Origin: Stratiolaelaps scimitus
Taxonomy: Eukaryota; Arthropoda; Arachnida; Mesostigmata; Laelapidae
Reading direction: 5' to 3'
NCBI GenBank assembly: GCA_019614645.1
Contig: JABWDB010000002.1
Location: forward strand, 12,251,501-12,315,500
Length of the DNA stretch: 64,000 nt
Every line of letters starts with the position of its first letter. The first letter of the stretch is position 1. Below the pieces are notes generated by a model. That model was given only the letters and a program-made list of their open reading frames with translations, was not told where the DNA came from and did not search any database. The position numbers and the translations under genes are program-made. Below are positions 13,901-27,600 of this stretch, piece after piece.

Positions 13901-15849
13901 ACAGCACACGATCGATTGCAGAATGGCCCGCCAGCCTCATCTACGCGGAAAGACGACCTCCTACGCCGAGCTCGCGGCGCCTTAGGTCACTACTCTAGTC
14001 CCGTTCCGAGGCGACGCGGCGTGTAAGGCAACTAGATTGAACTCTATGTACACAGACAGATTCGCTGCTGCTGCTGCTGCTGAAGCCCTCAGGGTAGGTA
14101 GGACGCATCCCAGTCGTTTTTTTTTTCTGTCGCTTTCTGAATTTCTCAAATCTTCCCTCGCTCGTCCGTCACAGCACAGTGCCTAGTGAATTAAGTATTA
14201 TTACTATTATTATATTGGGATGAGTTTCCATATTTCACCAGTGGCGATTCGGAACGATCGAACCCCCTAACGGCCTCCTCACTGTCGCGCTCTTTGTTGC
14301 CCAACGAGTGACGTCGAGCAGACTTGCTCGTAGCTGCTGTTTCTGCTTACAGCGTACGCAAGTGAAGAGTCAACCATCGGTGTCGTCATTGTCGGCGGTT
14401 AGAGAAAACTGGCGTATTGTCAAATAGATGAGATGCTCTCTTCCTCTGCTTGTGCTTCTTTTGCATAAAGGAACGCACACGTTACTGCCAAATGCCGGAT
14501 GTATATGAGATGCGGGGAGAGTTGCCCTCTCATTTCACTCTAACCCCTGATCCCCCTAATCAAATGCAATATCTAGTGCTTCCTTCCGTCTCGTATCTCT
14601 CTCAGACAGCGGCGGAGAAGCTGGGCGGGCGGCGGTGGAGGGGGTCATCTTCGTCGTCATTGGCTTCTGATTGTAATGACTACTTCTCCCGTTCGTAGCA
14701 ACTCAGCTACTTTTCACCCTTTGCCGATGCCGTGCGCGAGATTCGAATTCGTCCATTCGACCCATATCGACGCCTTCCCACCATCGACTCCTGTCTACCA
14801 ACCAGCTCCTCCGACCGCGAACCATGAACAAATCGATCCCAGCCGCGATGACGAAGCGGTTCGCGGGAGGAGCTGGTTCGAGGAGGGCGAATCAAACCCG
14901 AACGCGAGCGATAAATGAATTAGCCATTTTCTCTGGCCCAGCGAGAAAAAAAAACTTGGGGAAGGGTTTTCGAATCGGGAATTTCACTAAAAAATTGAAT
15001 CGAAGTGTATGCTGGAGTTAGGAAGACCTTTAGCCCGGCCTGGTTTGTCATAATAATCATAATCTACGAATGCCCTCCTCCGATTTTCGTGACGGCCTAC
15101 TTCAAATGATCCTATTGCTCCGGCATCGCCTCTCTCTCTCTCTTTCACTTGCTTTCTTCACGCTTTCAAATAAAAATATATGTAAATCTCTCTCCGGTGT
15201 TCTGCGAGTAATTGCAGTTATGAGTCCCATATCTGGCAATACGTCGAAGCTCCGCGAGTTAGCGATGGGGGCGGTGCAGGAGAGTTGCGCAAGCCTCTAA
15301 AATAGCTAAAGGAGAGACAAATACATGCAGTCATATGGATGGACTAGCTACCGCCAACGTCATAGAGAAAGTTATTTCGTTGTATTTTACGCCGTCTCAT
15401 CATCTTCTTCATTGTTGCCTCCTTCCATCCTGTGCTAGATGAGTGATGCGCCAAAATATACGACGAAACGCGGTATATGACTGTATTATTATCACTGCTG
15501 TATTTGTCATTACGACGCTGATATCAGCGAAATTGCACGCTCAAACAAACACTTCGGCACGCTTCTGGCAGGACCCTATGCATTAAGAATCATGCTCCGC
15601 GCAAAAAAGGCACAGCCACCAAACCGAGCTAGCTACCACCGGCAACAAGAGGCAGCGGACAAGGGCACTATGTCAGGTTCAGCCGAAATGCGAGTCGTAG
15701 CGAAGTGAGTCAAGGCTGAGGGATTCGAGGTTTAAGCAAAGCAACAAAAAAAACGACATTGACGCCCCTAAAAAGAGGTGCATACTGACACAAAAAAACA
15801 CGCGTCAAAACGAATTAGAGAGAGAGATTAGTGAAGACTGTTCGCTAGG
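9751..15849. other. Alternating GC-rich blocks and AT-rich DNA, no secure gene
   Basis: GC-rich blocks lie near 9.85-10.5, 11.45-12.6, 13.35-14.1 and 14.6-14.95 kb. The 12.1-12.2 kb part has CCG/CGC runs, and 14.06-14.08 kb a CTG run. Many frames are open on both strands with low-complexity Arg, Pro, Ser or Gln content and no domain. A long (TA)n tract lies at 10934-10972 and a CT-rich tract at about 11090-11127. These may be untranslated exons or regulatory DNA. Confidence 0.4.
10934..10972. repeat. (TA)n microsatellite
   Basis: About 19 uninterrupted TA units. Confidence 0.9.
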
Positions 15850-16197
15850 ACACCGGAAAATGTGGCGGTATCTGCCTTGGTACCACTGCGCTAGAAAAAG
15901 CTTCAGCGTCTTCATCGCAAGTAGGCGACCGCGCAGGGAGCGTCCGAGAGGGACGGATGCTATCTGTCGCAGCGATCTGTTTGATTTGGTGGCTGCTTGG
16001 GGTGGCCACTCAGCCAGGCACTCATCAGGCAGGTCAGACCAGCAGCTTGGCCAGCGTGTGGGCGACTGTCCGCTCGAGAAATTCTGCAACGCGTCAAGGG
16101 ACCACCGGGGAAGACAAGCATGCACTACCGGCTCCCGCCTCGGCGCTGCCTCTGTGCCTCGATGGAACATGATGTTCCGCAGCCTTTGTGTCACCAG

Positions 16198-16247
16198 CCT
16201 CGTGATAATGGTCAAATGAGGCAGCCTTCGGTGGTGCCCCGTATCGC
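16198..16247. repeat. 50-bp duplicated block, copy 1
   Basis: It matches 18004-18053 at 47 of 50 positions in direct orientation, while the flanks of the two copies do not align. One minus-strand frame stays open through both copies (about 16 residues, including YGAPPKAASFDHY). The three differences there are one silent change plus Arg/Gln and His/Asp replacements. The plus strand has an in-frame stop in the frame I checked. Whether it is a duplicated small exon, a non-coding element or a repeat fragment is open. Confidence 0.7.
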
Positions 16248-18003
16248 TAGCGCGATGCGGCCCAGAAGGGACAACAAGGAACCCCTCCCCCCTTATAGCC
16301 GTAGCCCGTCCGACCGACCGCCTGGCGATCCCTTGCTCCCACTACGTATTGCCAATGGTCAGACTGAGACGATGTCGGGTGGACTTTCCACTGCTGGACC
16401 CGGCGGTGGCAGAGGGATGCTGGCTGGATCGACCGACCGAGCGAGCGGGCGCCCACTCGGATGTACCCACTCGCAAAGGAGCAAAGAAAGACGTCGCCTG
16501 GTGGCGGCACCGGCGCCAGTCCACCTTTTGCTGCGTATCACGCACTAAAGCCTGCTATCCTGCTCGCCAACCATAGGGGAGCGTTCGGGATCGAAACCCT
16601 ACGCGGATGAAAGAGGAGCCCTCTCCCTCTTTCATTCGCGGACGACAGGACAAAGATCGAGTTAGTTGCGCTCGGTGAGGATGGCTTCCATAAATGTGTG
16701 ATTAGTGTTTATCTTGAAGGAAGCAAGTCGCTGTTTCACTTCTGTTTTTCAACTGAACTTTTCGCTTCAGCCAGCCTCGATACAACGTGAGTCGACGGAA
16801 CGGTCTGACATTTGGAAACGTCGCCGACCGCTGCCCGCTTCGACTGCTATTATCGTTGCTGCTGGCAGAACGAACACGGACGGTGGAAACACAAATACCA
16901 TAGGGTTGCACCCTTTTCAGAGTTCTCCTGTAGCCCGTCTCGTACACAACAGGAGCCGCTATCCGGATCTCTCCGAGACCATGAAGCCATGTTGGCAATG
17001 AGCATCCTCACAGAGCGGGCCGTGTCAGCGATCGTGCTGGCGCGAAACAAATTATATATTGGGTTACCGCCAACAGGGCAAGAAGAAGCTATGAAAGGTA
17101 CCACGGACAGGAAGGCGGGCAGGCCCTCAGCTACGGATGGACCTGCGCAGGCTCAGAAGGCCATAAAAGGGCTCGGAAGCTGAGAACGGGACCCGTTCCC
17201 CCCTGTCGTGGTCTTTGTCTCACAAAATCATAGGAAATAGTGTTATTTTTGGTCTTGTTTCTTTCTGAGGCCCTCAACACCGAGAAACGAATCAAAAACA
17301 TAACCCATGCCTACGCAACGATAGTTCTCCAATGTATTTCTTTAGATTTCATCGACGTGTCCGTGTTGTGCGGCCGCTCGTCGACGGCAATCTATTTCTG
17401 CGCAACTTTTCAGCTTAATGTCAGGGACATGTCGTGTCTAGCAAAATCTAAAACAGAAACAAAATCAAGTTCATTAATCATCAAATGCGCCTGCTCTAAA
17501 AGTGCTGATATAAGCCATCGTGTCTACAATGGAAAAGAAACCGGAATTTTAATTTTTTTACTATTCTATAAAGGTATGAAATATAACAATGAAGGTGTAG
17601 CAACTGCTTAGCCATCTGTACATTATGAGAGAATTTCCTATATTGTATGTTATCTAGAAGGAATAAACAAAATATGACTTAGTCGACATTTCGCAAGCGA
17701 CTTGCGTCGTCAAAAGCCATTCATCATCGTTATATCGAACAATTACCGCCGACTGCCGTCAACTTCGAACTGTGTGCCAACGTGATCGGAAATCTGTACA
17801 AAAGGCTGTATTGCTAATCATCAGCAATCAACGATGCTGCCAACACTCGCGAGACGATCAACTTTTTTCTTCTCGCCAATTGCATAGATACGGCTGGAAG
17901 AGATATCCTGACGAATTTGAACCCGTACACTCAAAGCCGAGTTCGCTGATCCAAGCTCATTCAATAGTCGTATCATAAAGGGTTCATTAGGGTGACGGTG
18001 TTG

Positions 18004-18053
18004 CCTCGTCATAATGGTCAAATGAGGCAGCCTTCGGCGGTGCCCCGTATTGC
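18004..18053. repeat. 50-bp duplicated block, copy 2
   Basis: This is the partner of 16198-16247, 1.8 kb away in the same orientation with three substitutions and no indel. On the minus strand a CTGCAG lies just upstream (around 18057-18062) and could act as a 3' splice site, but no convincing donor follows. Confidence 0.7.
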
Positions 18054-21000
18054 AGCTTCTGCAGTTGCTGCTGCTCATCTCATGTCATTTCACAAGCCAC
18101 GCGTATCATTCGTCTGTCGACGTTTTTCAAGTGCTCCACTTATTCCCGATTCTCTTCACTTTCTCCCCGACCTTCACCACAGCGTTGATTCGGCTGAGGA
18201 GCCTGTGTCAGCTAAACGAGTAGCCATGCATTCTATAATGATACTTGTCCTTTCGCCGGAGAGTGGTCCCCGTTCGAGCATTCTCCGTCATCCTGGCTAG
18301 CAGCCATCCTTAAATCGCGCGTCCCTCTCTCTCTTGTTCGCCTTCTCCTCATTCGTGTGCTGGCCCCAAAGCGCCTACTGTTCTTGATGGCTCGAATAAG
18401 GCAGATCACAACGAGGACAAGCCTTCGTCGTCGGCCCCCAACGGACGGCGCTGAACGTTTGTATCCTGTCTAAGCCACAGGGGTCAGCCGTTGGCGAGGA
18501 GTAATCCGCATCTTGCCAGCTACCGGCTAGCAGGCACCACTGGCCCATGTCTGATACACCACCCGTGGTACACCGAGTAGGTCTGCCTTCCAACGCAGTA
18601 GGCGGGGTGCAACAAAATTGGCAAAGTCACCACGAATCAGCAGCCTGACGACTCGAGCCATGTGCCCTCGTGTACCCCTAGAACGTTGAGTGCATCGGGA
18701 GTCCCGTGCCCTCTCGTTCGGTCCCAGTTGGCAATCGGAATCCTGTCGCGAATCAGTAGTAATGCCGCTATCAACCGCTTGCTTCTTCATAAACAGAAGA
18801 CCATAAGCGACAGAGTGTTAATACAACAAGAATGGTATCAGTAGTAGTAGTGGTAGTCCTTGCAGAGCTGGCCTAGAAGCAGGCCTAGAAGGAGCTAATC
18901 TGATAGCAAAGTGTCTATCGCAGCAAAAACGAACAAACAATCTGCTCAAGTTTTCGACACGTGGTGGCACTTCCAGTTACGTGTGAGCGTGCTGAGTCCG
19001 CCGTTGCTGTCTGGCAGCAAGAAGCTCGTGCCAGTTGCGGTGGCGGAGTTGGTGGCAGTGGCGACATCGTCCCCGTCATAACGATACCATTTGTTATTTC
19101 GTAAGACAAATATGCCCATTGATAGAGTCGCTCGTGTAGCTTGTTACCCAAAATATCGTCCAGAAGGTTAAGAAATTTTGGCCAAGTGCAATATAATTAT
19201 TGTGTCATTGATGTCGTGGTCACCTTTGAAGTTCGCTAGTCATCATTGATGACCAAGGTAACACCCTGGTCCCCTCCTGCTACGCACCATGCAATAATAC
19301 TTGCATAACAACGCCCGATAACAACCCTGTTTGTCAATCGTTGAATATTACATTATTTCTACCTCTCGACATATGGAGCTCTGTAGTACAATGTCGCACA
19401 GCTGGCACCAGTTCCGAATCCCCATTGGCCCCATTTGTTTAAGGGAAAAGAGCGAGCGAGAGAGAGAGAGACAGAGAGAAAAATTTGTATGCATAATTAT
19501 TATTGTAGCTATCCAGTGCCGTCCCAAATGTTTCATTTCAACAAAAAGTTAATAACAATCTGTAATAATAATAATAATAATAATAATACCACTCTATAAT
19601 TGTTCCAATACTTGGCATCAGCACTAGAATACATGTGATTTGAATGAACTTGAATCGTTTTAGCCTTTTGCCGTTCTGTTACGAAACAAGCATTTGCTAC
19701 ACACACTCATAGTATAAGCATGTCTGCCTGACTACGCCCCGAGCTCGAATGTGATCCGTTGTTCTAGAAAAAATAAAGAAGGGTTATTAATATTCCCGGA
19801 TCAATTTGGAGCGGCTGTCGGCTCTGTTCACGGTGATGTTGATGCGATTTTTGCGTTTGGTAATTGCATATAAGTTGTACCCCTACGAACAAAAACGATA
19901 CTGGCCCGTTGCAGCTTCTTACAGCATCATCCGTAGTTCGGGGGCGGTTTCCTCAGCCAGGCGACTGCTGACCGGTCGCTCGCTGAGTCCCCTCAGGCGT
20001 AATCTCTCCATCATTATGTGCCTCCCCTATACTAATTCCCTGACCACGACTCCTTCCGCGTGAAGCGAAGTTTGCAAAGCTTCAAGGGACATCCCCGCGT
20101 TGACGTGCATCTCCCCGGAGATCCAGGACAACCAGGGCGGGGAAGTTGCACATCAGCTTCTATCGTCGCTCGAGTCGACTAGCTAGCTATCCGCGCTAGA
20201 CGGGCGTGCCCATCTAGACGCACGGATTGCCTCTGTCGTATGGTGTGTGCGTGTACTACATGCACTGGCATAGTCTCATGTATCTCAGGCAGGGTGAAAT
20301 AATACCCTAATATCTCTCTCTCCCTCTGTCTCTCTGAATTCGTGCATGCAGCCCACACCAATGCGTGCCAATAAGATTGACTCAGCATCAAGTCCCTCAC
20401 CCGCGCTACTGCTGTCGCCGTCCGATAGGTCGCGATCGATCGGCCAGACCACCGGTAACCGCTGACCTGTTGGCGCCAGCTTCGCATCGACCACCGTTCG
20501 CTGAGCAGTGGTCAGCCGTCAGACGGCGATATAATTGGAGGGTGTTGATGATGGTGATGAAGACGGAGACGGCGATGATGACCTGCGAGCGAAGAGGCAC
20601 AGCCGATTCACCGAGCGTGCACGAACGCACTCATGCATCCATATGTATGTACATACATGTATGATATACCTATCTTTAGGAAAATAGTGCCTACATTTTT
20701 TCAGCTAGAGAATAGGGAAATAGGGGAGACGAAGGAGAGACAGTACGCACGGGAACGTGCAAGCAGCAACCGGAGCCGTTCGGCAGTAATCATCACAACC
20801 ACTGACATCATTATGGATATGATAAGGACAAATCCATTCGATACAAGAGTGGTCAAAAGGCGGCAGTGTCTTATCGATTGCCATCCTGCCAGCCGGCTAT
20901 CGTAATAGTGATGATAGACACATGTCTATAGATGAAGTGCTATTTTATATATATATATATATTTTGAGAGAGAGAGAGTGCGAGCAAAGAGTAGAGTGGC

Positions 21001-21128
21001 GCGACTACGGCCGCGCAGGCACAGATAGGTATCGTGAGCCGAGATTAAGATTAGCCGCTGATCGTGCAAGCTCCCATCGACGGGTGAGCGGCTCGCATTG
21101 GGTGGTCATTGCATGACAGAGATTTATG

Positions 21129-21152
21129 GAGAGAGAGAGAGAGAGAGAGAGA
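21129..21152. repeat. (GA)n microsatellite
   Basis: About 12 GA units. Confidence 0.85.
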
Positions 21153-22911
21153 TCACGAAAGGCATCAGCATGTCTATGGCAGTTCCTTATGCCGCTTGCG
21201 CACCGAGCAGCCTTGTTTGCTTGCTGTTATTGTTGGTGTTGTGGTTATTAGCAGGAACAGCAGCAGCAGCAGCAGCAGCGACACGGGACCAGGTCACCTT
21301 CTAACTGCTATATCTGTGCCAAGACCCGTCATGCACAGATGAACAGAGGAGATGGCCAGACAAAGCTATAATGGCTGATAGCTGTCGGTACGGCTGCTGC
21401 CGCCCGCGAGAGTGGTAATCGGATACGAACGCATGCCACCGAATAGACTAGGGAGTTCTCTTGGAAAATAAGTTCCCAAGGGCAGGCGGGTCCTTTGGTC
21501 CGCCTCCTACATCGGTGGCTGCCGTGCCCGTCGTACGAGAGAGATCCTTCCTGGATATGAATATGGAGGTGATTGGCGGAGTGGGGTACAGCGGTTTTCC
21601 CATGCGACTGACTGACCTATCCGCAGCAGCGGCAGCAATAGCAAGATAGTCAGATCTAGTGACCGCGCGAACTATGATCAGCACGTTTGTCACCAACCAC
21701 GCGGGGTATCTGCTGTTCGCGCTATTTCGATAGCGTTGATGCTGCTTGCTCTCGTTGATGATAAGTGCTCCTCATCGTATATAGACACGCAGAGCTGCCG
21801 GCAAATTACGATGCCCGTAAATGCCGTTCGTCTGCAATTGCTGTTCTAGAGGGGTCCTACCTATTCGAAGATCCGGGCAGGTGTGCGCGTGTCGCTTCTA
21901 TACACTTATCTTATACATAGGATTGCTATCGGTCGACAGCTACAAAAAACATTGGGAGCCGAGGCTTAACTGTGGTGCCTTATTATCGTTACCCGTATCG
22001 CGCCCGTTTATGTATTAATGCGTAGAGGATACTGGAGGAGCAATGATTAATATGATATATGCATATCTCCAATCGCTTGCTTATGGATGGGATCATATTC
22101 TAACCAATTCTCAATACCAGTTTATTGTTCATGCATTGGGATTCGAATCAGCGATCTTCGATCATAGTATATATATATATATATATGATGTCATTGCTTA
22201 AGTCCGCTATTGAAATTACATGTACAATTATGCGCACCCTCTTCCCCTGCACATATGTCTAATAGCTTGCTCTCTCTGAGTGTCAATACACTTTTCTCTT
22301 TCAATTAAATGGATTAAGTTTATTCACATTAATGTATTATCGTCTACGGTGGTCTATACTCAAACATCAGATGGTTGTTTACCAGAGAAATCCGTTGTAT
22401 GTACAACCTGTTCACTAGTTCACAGTACGACTGCCCTGAACATTTACACTGTAACTTTCATTTGTAAGATCCACCACAAATCTCCGCTAAATTAGTAAGT
22501 TGAGCATTTGTTTACACTGGAACAAATACCAGCTCTTACCTAATGAATCTCGAATGCTCGGAGACAGTTAAACAAACAGATTACACAATTTGAGGATCTG
22601 CCTAACGAAATGGCTGAAACTGCGGCGCAAAAGCCCGGGCCCACCATTGTTATGAAGCTAACAATGATTAGTATTGTAACCTATTACACTGGCTTGATAT
22701 GTCAGTGTGAGAGATATTATCTCGCGCTAGAGGAAACGCGGTCAGAGTTGAATAGAAAGGAGGACTTCTATTACTATTTGTGACAAATCAATTAACAAAA
22801 ATAGTTGATCAACAAATGCTCTCATGGTCTGTCCTCCAGAGGGTCCACAGAGCTTTCGACATTTCGGTAATGGACGATACGCAGCTGTTGTCGTCGGCCC
22901 TGTAGCTGCAC

Positions 22912-24343
22912 TTACTGTTGCTGTTGTTTGCTTCGCCTGTCAATGACCATCGTGGTATGAACGCCGCTATCCGTAGGGCGCACCTTCACCCGTAGGCTCG
23001 ATAGGCTCGACCCTCGCCGCAAGATTCGCCGGCCTCGTAGTGAAGATCGGAGATTCTTCGTCGACACTTGGTACCGCTGTATGCTGCGCGACGTCAATTC
23101 ACGGATGCGTCGCATCGACTCCTCGAATCTCCCTTCGCCGGGTACTTGACTTCTGGAGAACTGGCGATTCCTAGAGGTGACTGGCATATCTTTGAGTTCA
23201 ATGTTCTCTACGTGCGTCCCTAGGTCAAAGAGTTCGTCGTCACACCGGTCATCGAGCTCATCGTCGACACTATTGCTGCGGTTGCTGGCCATCTGTTTCT
23301 GGAGCTTGGAGATTCGCTCGAGACTTTTGAGGGCGCGATCGAGCTTACCGCTGAGCTTCTTCTCCGGGGCGTAATCGCCAGCCTGAACGGAGGCGTCTGT
23401 CGTCGAGAACGACTTGAGCAGCTTTGTTCGCGGGGCCGGCTGGGGTCTCCCATCGGCGTCACTGTTGAGCACCAGGCAAAGCAAACAAACAACCAATACC
23501 TCGATTGGAATGATGTAAAAAACTAACTACTTGTGCCATCCACCGCAGTGTTACAAGCGCCTACTGACACCTAGGCCTTCTAGAAGTTAGATTTGAGTAG
23601 ACATTTCGAATTGGATCAGGGTTGTTCTGCCACTGAGAACACTCCAGCAATACTTGTGTTAAACCATTCGTAGAATTAAAAACTTCACAGAGTTCCAGAT
23701 CTCTCGAAAACGCACGCGTGCCTCACCACACGCTGACCATAAGAAATCATGGTAACAATACTGACAACACTTGATCTACTCACTTCGCATCATAATCGTC
23801 GGAGTCGCCGACAGCCACGTCCACGATCGGATTGAATCGCACCTTCTTCACCTGTGACTCGTCGAGGTACAATAGGACGCCGCAGAGGAACGCGCGACTC
23901 GACATAGCGTGCACGTCGCCGAGGAGATCGGACAGGACACATAGGTCGAGCTTTGCTCCGCTTTTTAGCCGAGCCTGATGGGCGTTCAGGGTGCCGAGCC
24001 TTGCGTCCAGCACCTCTTCGCCGACGAGCACGAGGCGAGATGAGCGCACCGCATGGACCTTGCTCGACTTTCGCACCGACGTGGACATCTTATCGAAGCA
24101 GCTCGTCGGACTAACGCGAACAGACGACTTCTCGACGCTCGGTTGACGCAGCTTGGTCCGTGTGCTGCACACGTCTTGACAGAAACGGTCGTAGAAATCG
24201 CTGAAGGCCTCGCGTTGTGCCTCCTCCTCGGATAAACTCGGCGTGTAGACGATCTTGGCGACGTGGGGCAGCCAATGCGGAGGCGCAAAGCTGTTCAGAT
24301 AGAGCTGCTGCGCAAGACGCACCGACTCGGAATCATCCGTTGC
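22912..24343 (-). other. CPLANE1: CPLANE1-type gene: C-terminal exons
   Basis: Exon 24343-23784 begins in phase 0 after a good acceptor and ends with two bases of a codon completed at 23461. Exon 23461-22912 runs to a TAA at 22912-22914. The tail is charged and low in hydrophobics: a Lys/Arg/Leu-rich segment that may form a short coiled coil, an acidic Asp/Glu patch, an Arg/Ser-rich stretch, then Ser-Lys and four Gln. I recognise no family motif in this last exon. Vertebrate members continue for many hundreds of residues where this protein stops. Confidence 0.7.
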
Positions 24344-24639
24344 CTAAGATTAGAAATGGAAGCGAAGTAATCAATCGATAGAGAAATACTTTGGGCATTT
24401 TGCCCAGATTGCATGAAGCGGGAACGGGAGCCAGATCATGTACGCTTGTGTACTTGCATATTATACTGGAAGTGGTGGCCTGGACAAAATCCGATAGTGT
24501 TCGCATGATCAATGTGGGCGTGCATTGTGACGTTTGACCGACAAGAAACCTTGCTCAATGCGACTCGCTCAAAATTGAGTACAGATACAATACAACCACA
24601 CGCAGAAACAACTATACGAGAAAGAGAGAGAGAGAAGAA

Positions 24640-24683
<44 letters not shown>

Positions 24684-27600
24684 GCCTCGCATATAACGCG
24701 GTCACCTGCAGCGTCTATCGAGATGCGACGAGGTGGATTTGTTTATCGGTGTTGTTGGCTAGCGTTGTACATGAAAACGATGTCAAGAGGGGCGGCCGGG
24801 GGGCCTGCACAGCTCAGACTGGGATACCGCAGTAAACCACCACATGGGGAAGGTACATAGCTTCCTCTATGCCTCACAGCACGTTGCTACCATTGACCGC
24901 GTCAGCCACTCGTCACCCTGGCGCATGAGCTGCTCCACTTCAAACGTTGGCGTGGCCGAGCCCTACTCCCCTTCCCACGCTGATGACAGGTGCCTTGTAA
25001 TTAGCCTCCCATTGCCCGCTATTGCTAACAGGCTAGCAGGGTAACCGACCGACTCTGCGGTGCACAAACGCTCGCAAATTGACTCTTTCACCCACAATAA
25101 ATGCTACCCACATCACAAAGATGCGGACGAAAGGCATCCACGATGCTGCTATTGACAAAAATACCTACTCGGCTAGCTTCCTCCTTCATCGAGGGTACAC
25201 CTCATCCACTCTCCCTGCTCTGGCTAACTTGTGTGGCTTCGCAAGAGACATGCCAGCCGAATCGCCCCACGCATGTGGGTCATCAAGCGACCCTTGTTGT
25301 TGTCAATCGTAATGGACCACAGTTCAAACGACGCGAACAGAGGCACCGAGCAGAGGACTCGCTGACTGCGCGAGAGGGAGACAGGGAGAGCTACTTCATC
25401 TACAATCTACAGCAGCAATGGAAAACGACGACGCCCCCTGGTTGGATTTGTGAGACAGACCCTACACATTCGTGGTGTCTGCACTGCACATATGAATCTG
25501 CCATATAACGCTATAGCCACGCATGGGGTTGGATACACGCGATGCATACAGGAGGGAACTGGGAGGAGGTAGGATTGCGGTTGGTAAGACGTGGGTATAA
25601 AAGCAAATAGGGCGAACGCCATTAATAGGCAATAGTGAAACGTCCAGAAATTCCCCTGTCTTACCTGTTGACACCGATTTTACAATACATGAGTTCCCCT
25701 AGTTCATACATTCAATGAGAGATTAAATCATTTCGTCAACTCATTTCGTGAAAGTGAAGAGGTTTCTTAAGGAAACTTAAAGAAAACTTCCCGCGCATGA
25801 GCGTTTCTCTACCTGAAAAAGTTGACTTCGTAGATGAAAGCAAAACAACATGTTGACGAAGCACCTCAGCAGGGCGATCTCTCGTGGTCCACCCGAATCG
25901 TCGGCACGATGAAGTGACAGGGCTAGCTGATCCAGTAAATGGCCACTTGATTCACTGCAGAGCAACAGTAACTGAATCGAACGGCACACCAGCTGCAATC
26001 TGGATGGCTGCGCAACGAAAAGAGCATATATCAGTTGTATATATAAATATATATATATATTATATATATCTACTATCAGAACTATTTTATAAAGAAGACA
26101 TATGGGAGTTAATGATTTTTCGCCCATATTGTTTTTGAGAAATGATCGAGTCTCATAATACATAGTATTCCATGAGCACTGCCTACCTGACCAGGAACCT
26201 CAGCAGATACCTCGACCGTTAAAAGCATAGCATGAGGCGAGTCGAACGAATTACGCGCAGACTCCTCGAGAAACTCGCTGAGCAGAAGGTCCAGGCCGTC
26301 GACAACCAGATCATCAGTTGCTGTCGGATGAAGCCGAAGGAGATTCGACACAGGCACCGTGACCGCGTCACAGACCTCGCCATCTGCAGCAATTTTGCGA
26401 ATGATTAATAAAGATAACAACGATGATTATGATGCGGCCCTCATGTGCGCAACTCAGGCTCACAATCGTCAAGTGACTTGTTACGAAAGGTTCGGCAAGT
26501 GCCATAACGGCATACGAGGGTAGGCGTCTCTCACCAGTTTCATGAAGACAAGACAAAATATAGTCGCGTAGTCCCCCAGCGGCGCGCCTGGTCTCATTCA
26601 GACTCAGCGCCAGGAGCGATTCGAGCAATGGGAGACTCAGGTGTTCGCTCAACTTCAACGTATCACGCCAGAACCCTGACATGAACAAGAGCTCCAGCGC
26701 CTGGAACAACAAACACGGATCGAGATGATACACCGAAACGAACAGTGTACCTTGTATGTTTCTACTGTAATGTTCAATTCTAAAACAACCTGGATTTCAG
26801 ATAAGTTATGTAGCACTATGTGAGTATCGAATGGTGAGTCGCAGCGCTAACGCGTGGCACCCGAACACGAGTAGAATACGCACCACTGAGGGATGTTTGC
26901 TCTTTGATGCGAACATCCTGAGCAACTGTCGAGCTTTCGGCGACTTCGGAAGGGTCTCAAACAGCTGAGGTCCCTGAGATTCGAGAATAATGATGAGAGC
27001 TTCGAATGCTCGTGGCTCTTGCTTCGTCTCGAGGAGACGCCGGAGGAACTCCTTCGACTGCGATGATATCTCTGTAAATGCAATAACGACAAATACAAGA
27101 ATAACAGCCTCGATGGTCAATCAGCACCGATGCGTTGAACTTGAAAGAAAATAACACCATATGAAAGGGATAATTGTCTATAGCTGTGAACTGCTGTAGC
27201 TTGTATATTGAACTACAAGGGGTGTTATTATTGCCGTGAAAATGTCGAATTGTTCTGCGTCGTTATGACTTGGGATGCATTGATTTTACTGTTTTTTTTG
27301 GGCAATATTGTTTGTACAAGCTTTACATCGTCTCCTTCTGGGACGAGTTTTTTTCACACTATATCTATGCCAGGGTTGAGTTTGACTGAATTGTACGTCA
27401 ACTTTTTTTTTTATATTTAACTTCCCACCACTTAGTCAGTATGTCTTCGTAAAACGGACCCCTAACGATGTAACGATGTATATATATATTTATATACAAG
27501 CAAGCACACCTTCAGCAGGTACCCGGCTGAAAGGAGGTTTCACCCGACGGATAGATGCATTGTTGTATAAGGGTCGACCATATTCTTACCAGGATTTTGA

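Larger units (their letters stand above)
15850..22911. other. Mostly non-coding stretch 3' of the CPLANE1-type gene
   Basis: GC-rich blocks at about 15.9-16.6 and 16.8-17.2 kb, a duplicated 50-bp block (16198-16247 and 18004-18053, listed separately), AAT repeats at about 19561-19590, (GA)n at 21129-21152, an AGC run at about 21256-21281 and (TA)n at about 22169-22187. No secure exon is seen. The part next to 22912 is the probable 3' UTR of the minus-strand CPLANE1-type gene. Confidence 0.4.

Noticed and set aside
22130..22165. Isolated B-box-like motif on the minus strand
   Set aside because: No other tRNA part accompanies it, so a chance match is likely.
25079..25510. Possible gypsy integrase end (a FLLHRGYTSST-like stretch) on the plus strand in a CPLANE1 intron
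   Set aside because: The similarity covers about ten residues and needs a frameshift; there are no zinc-finger or catalytic residues and no LTRs.
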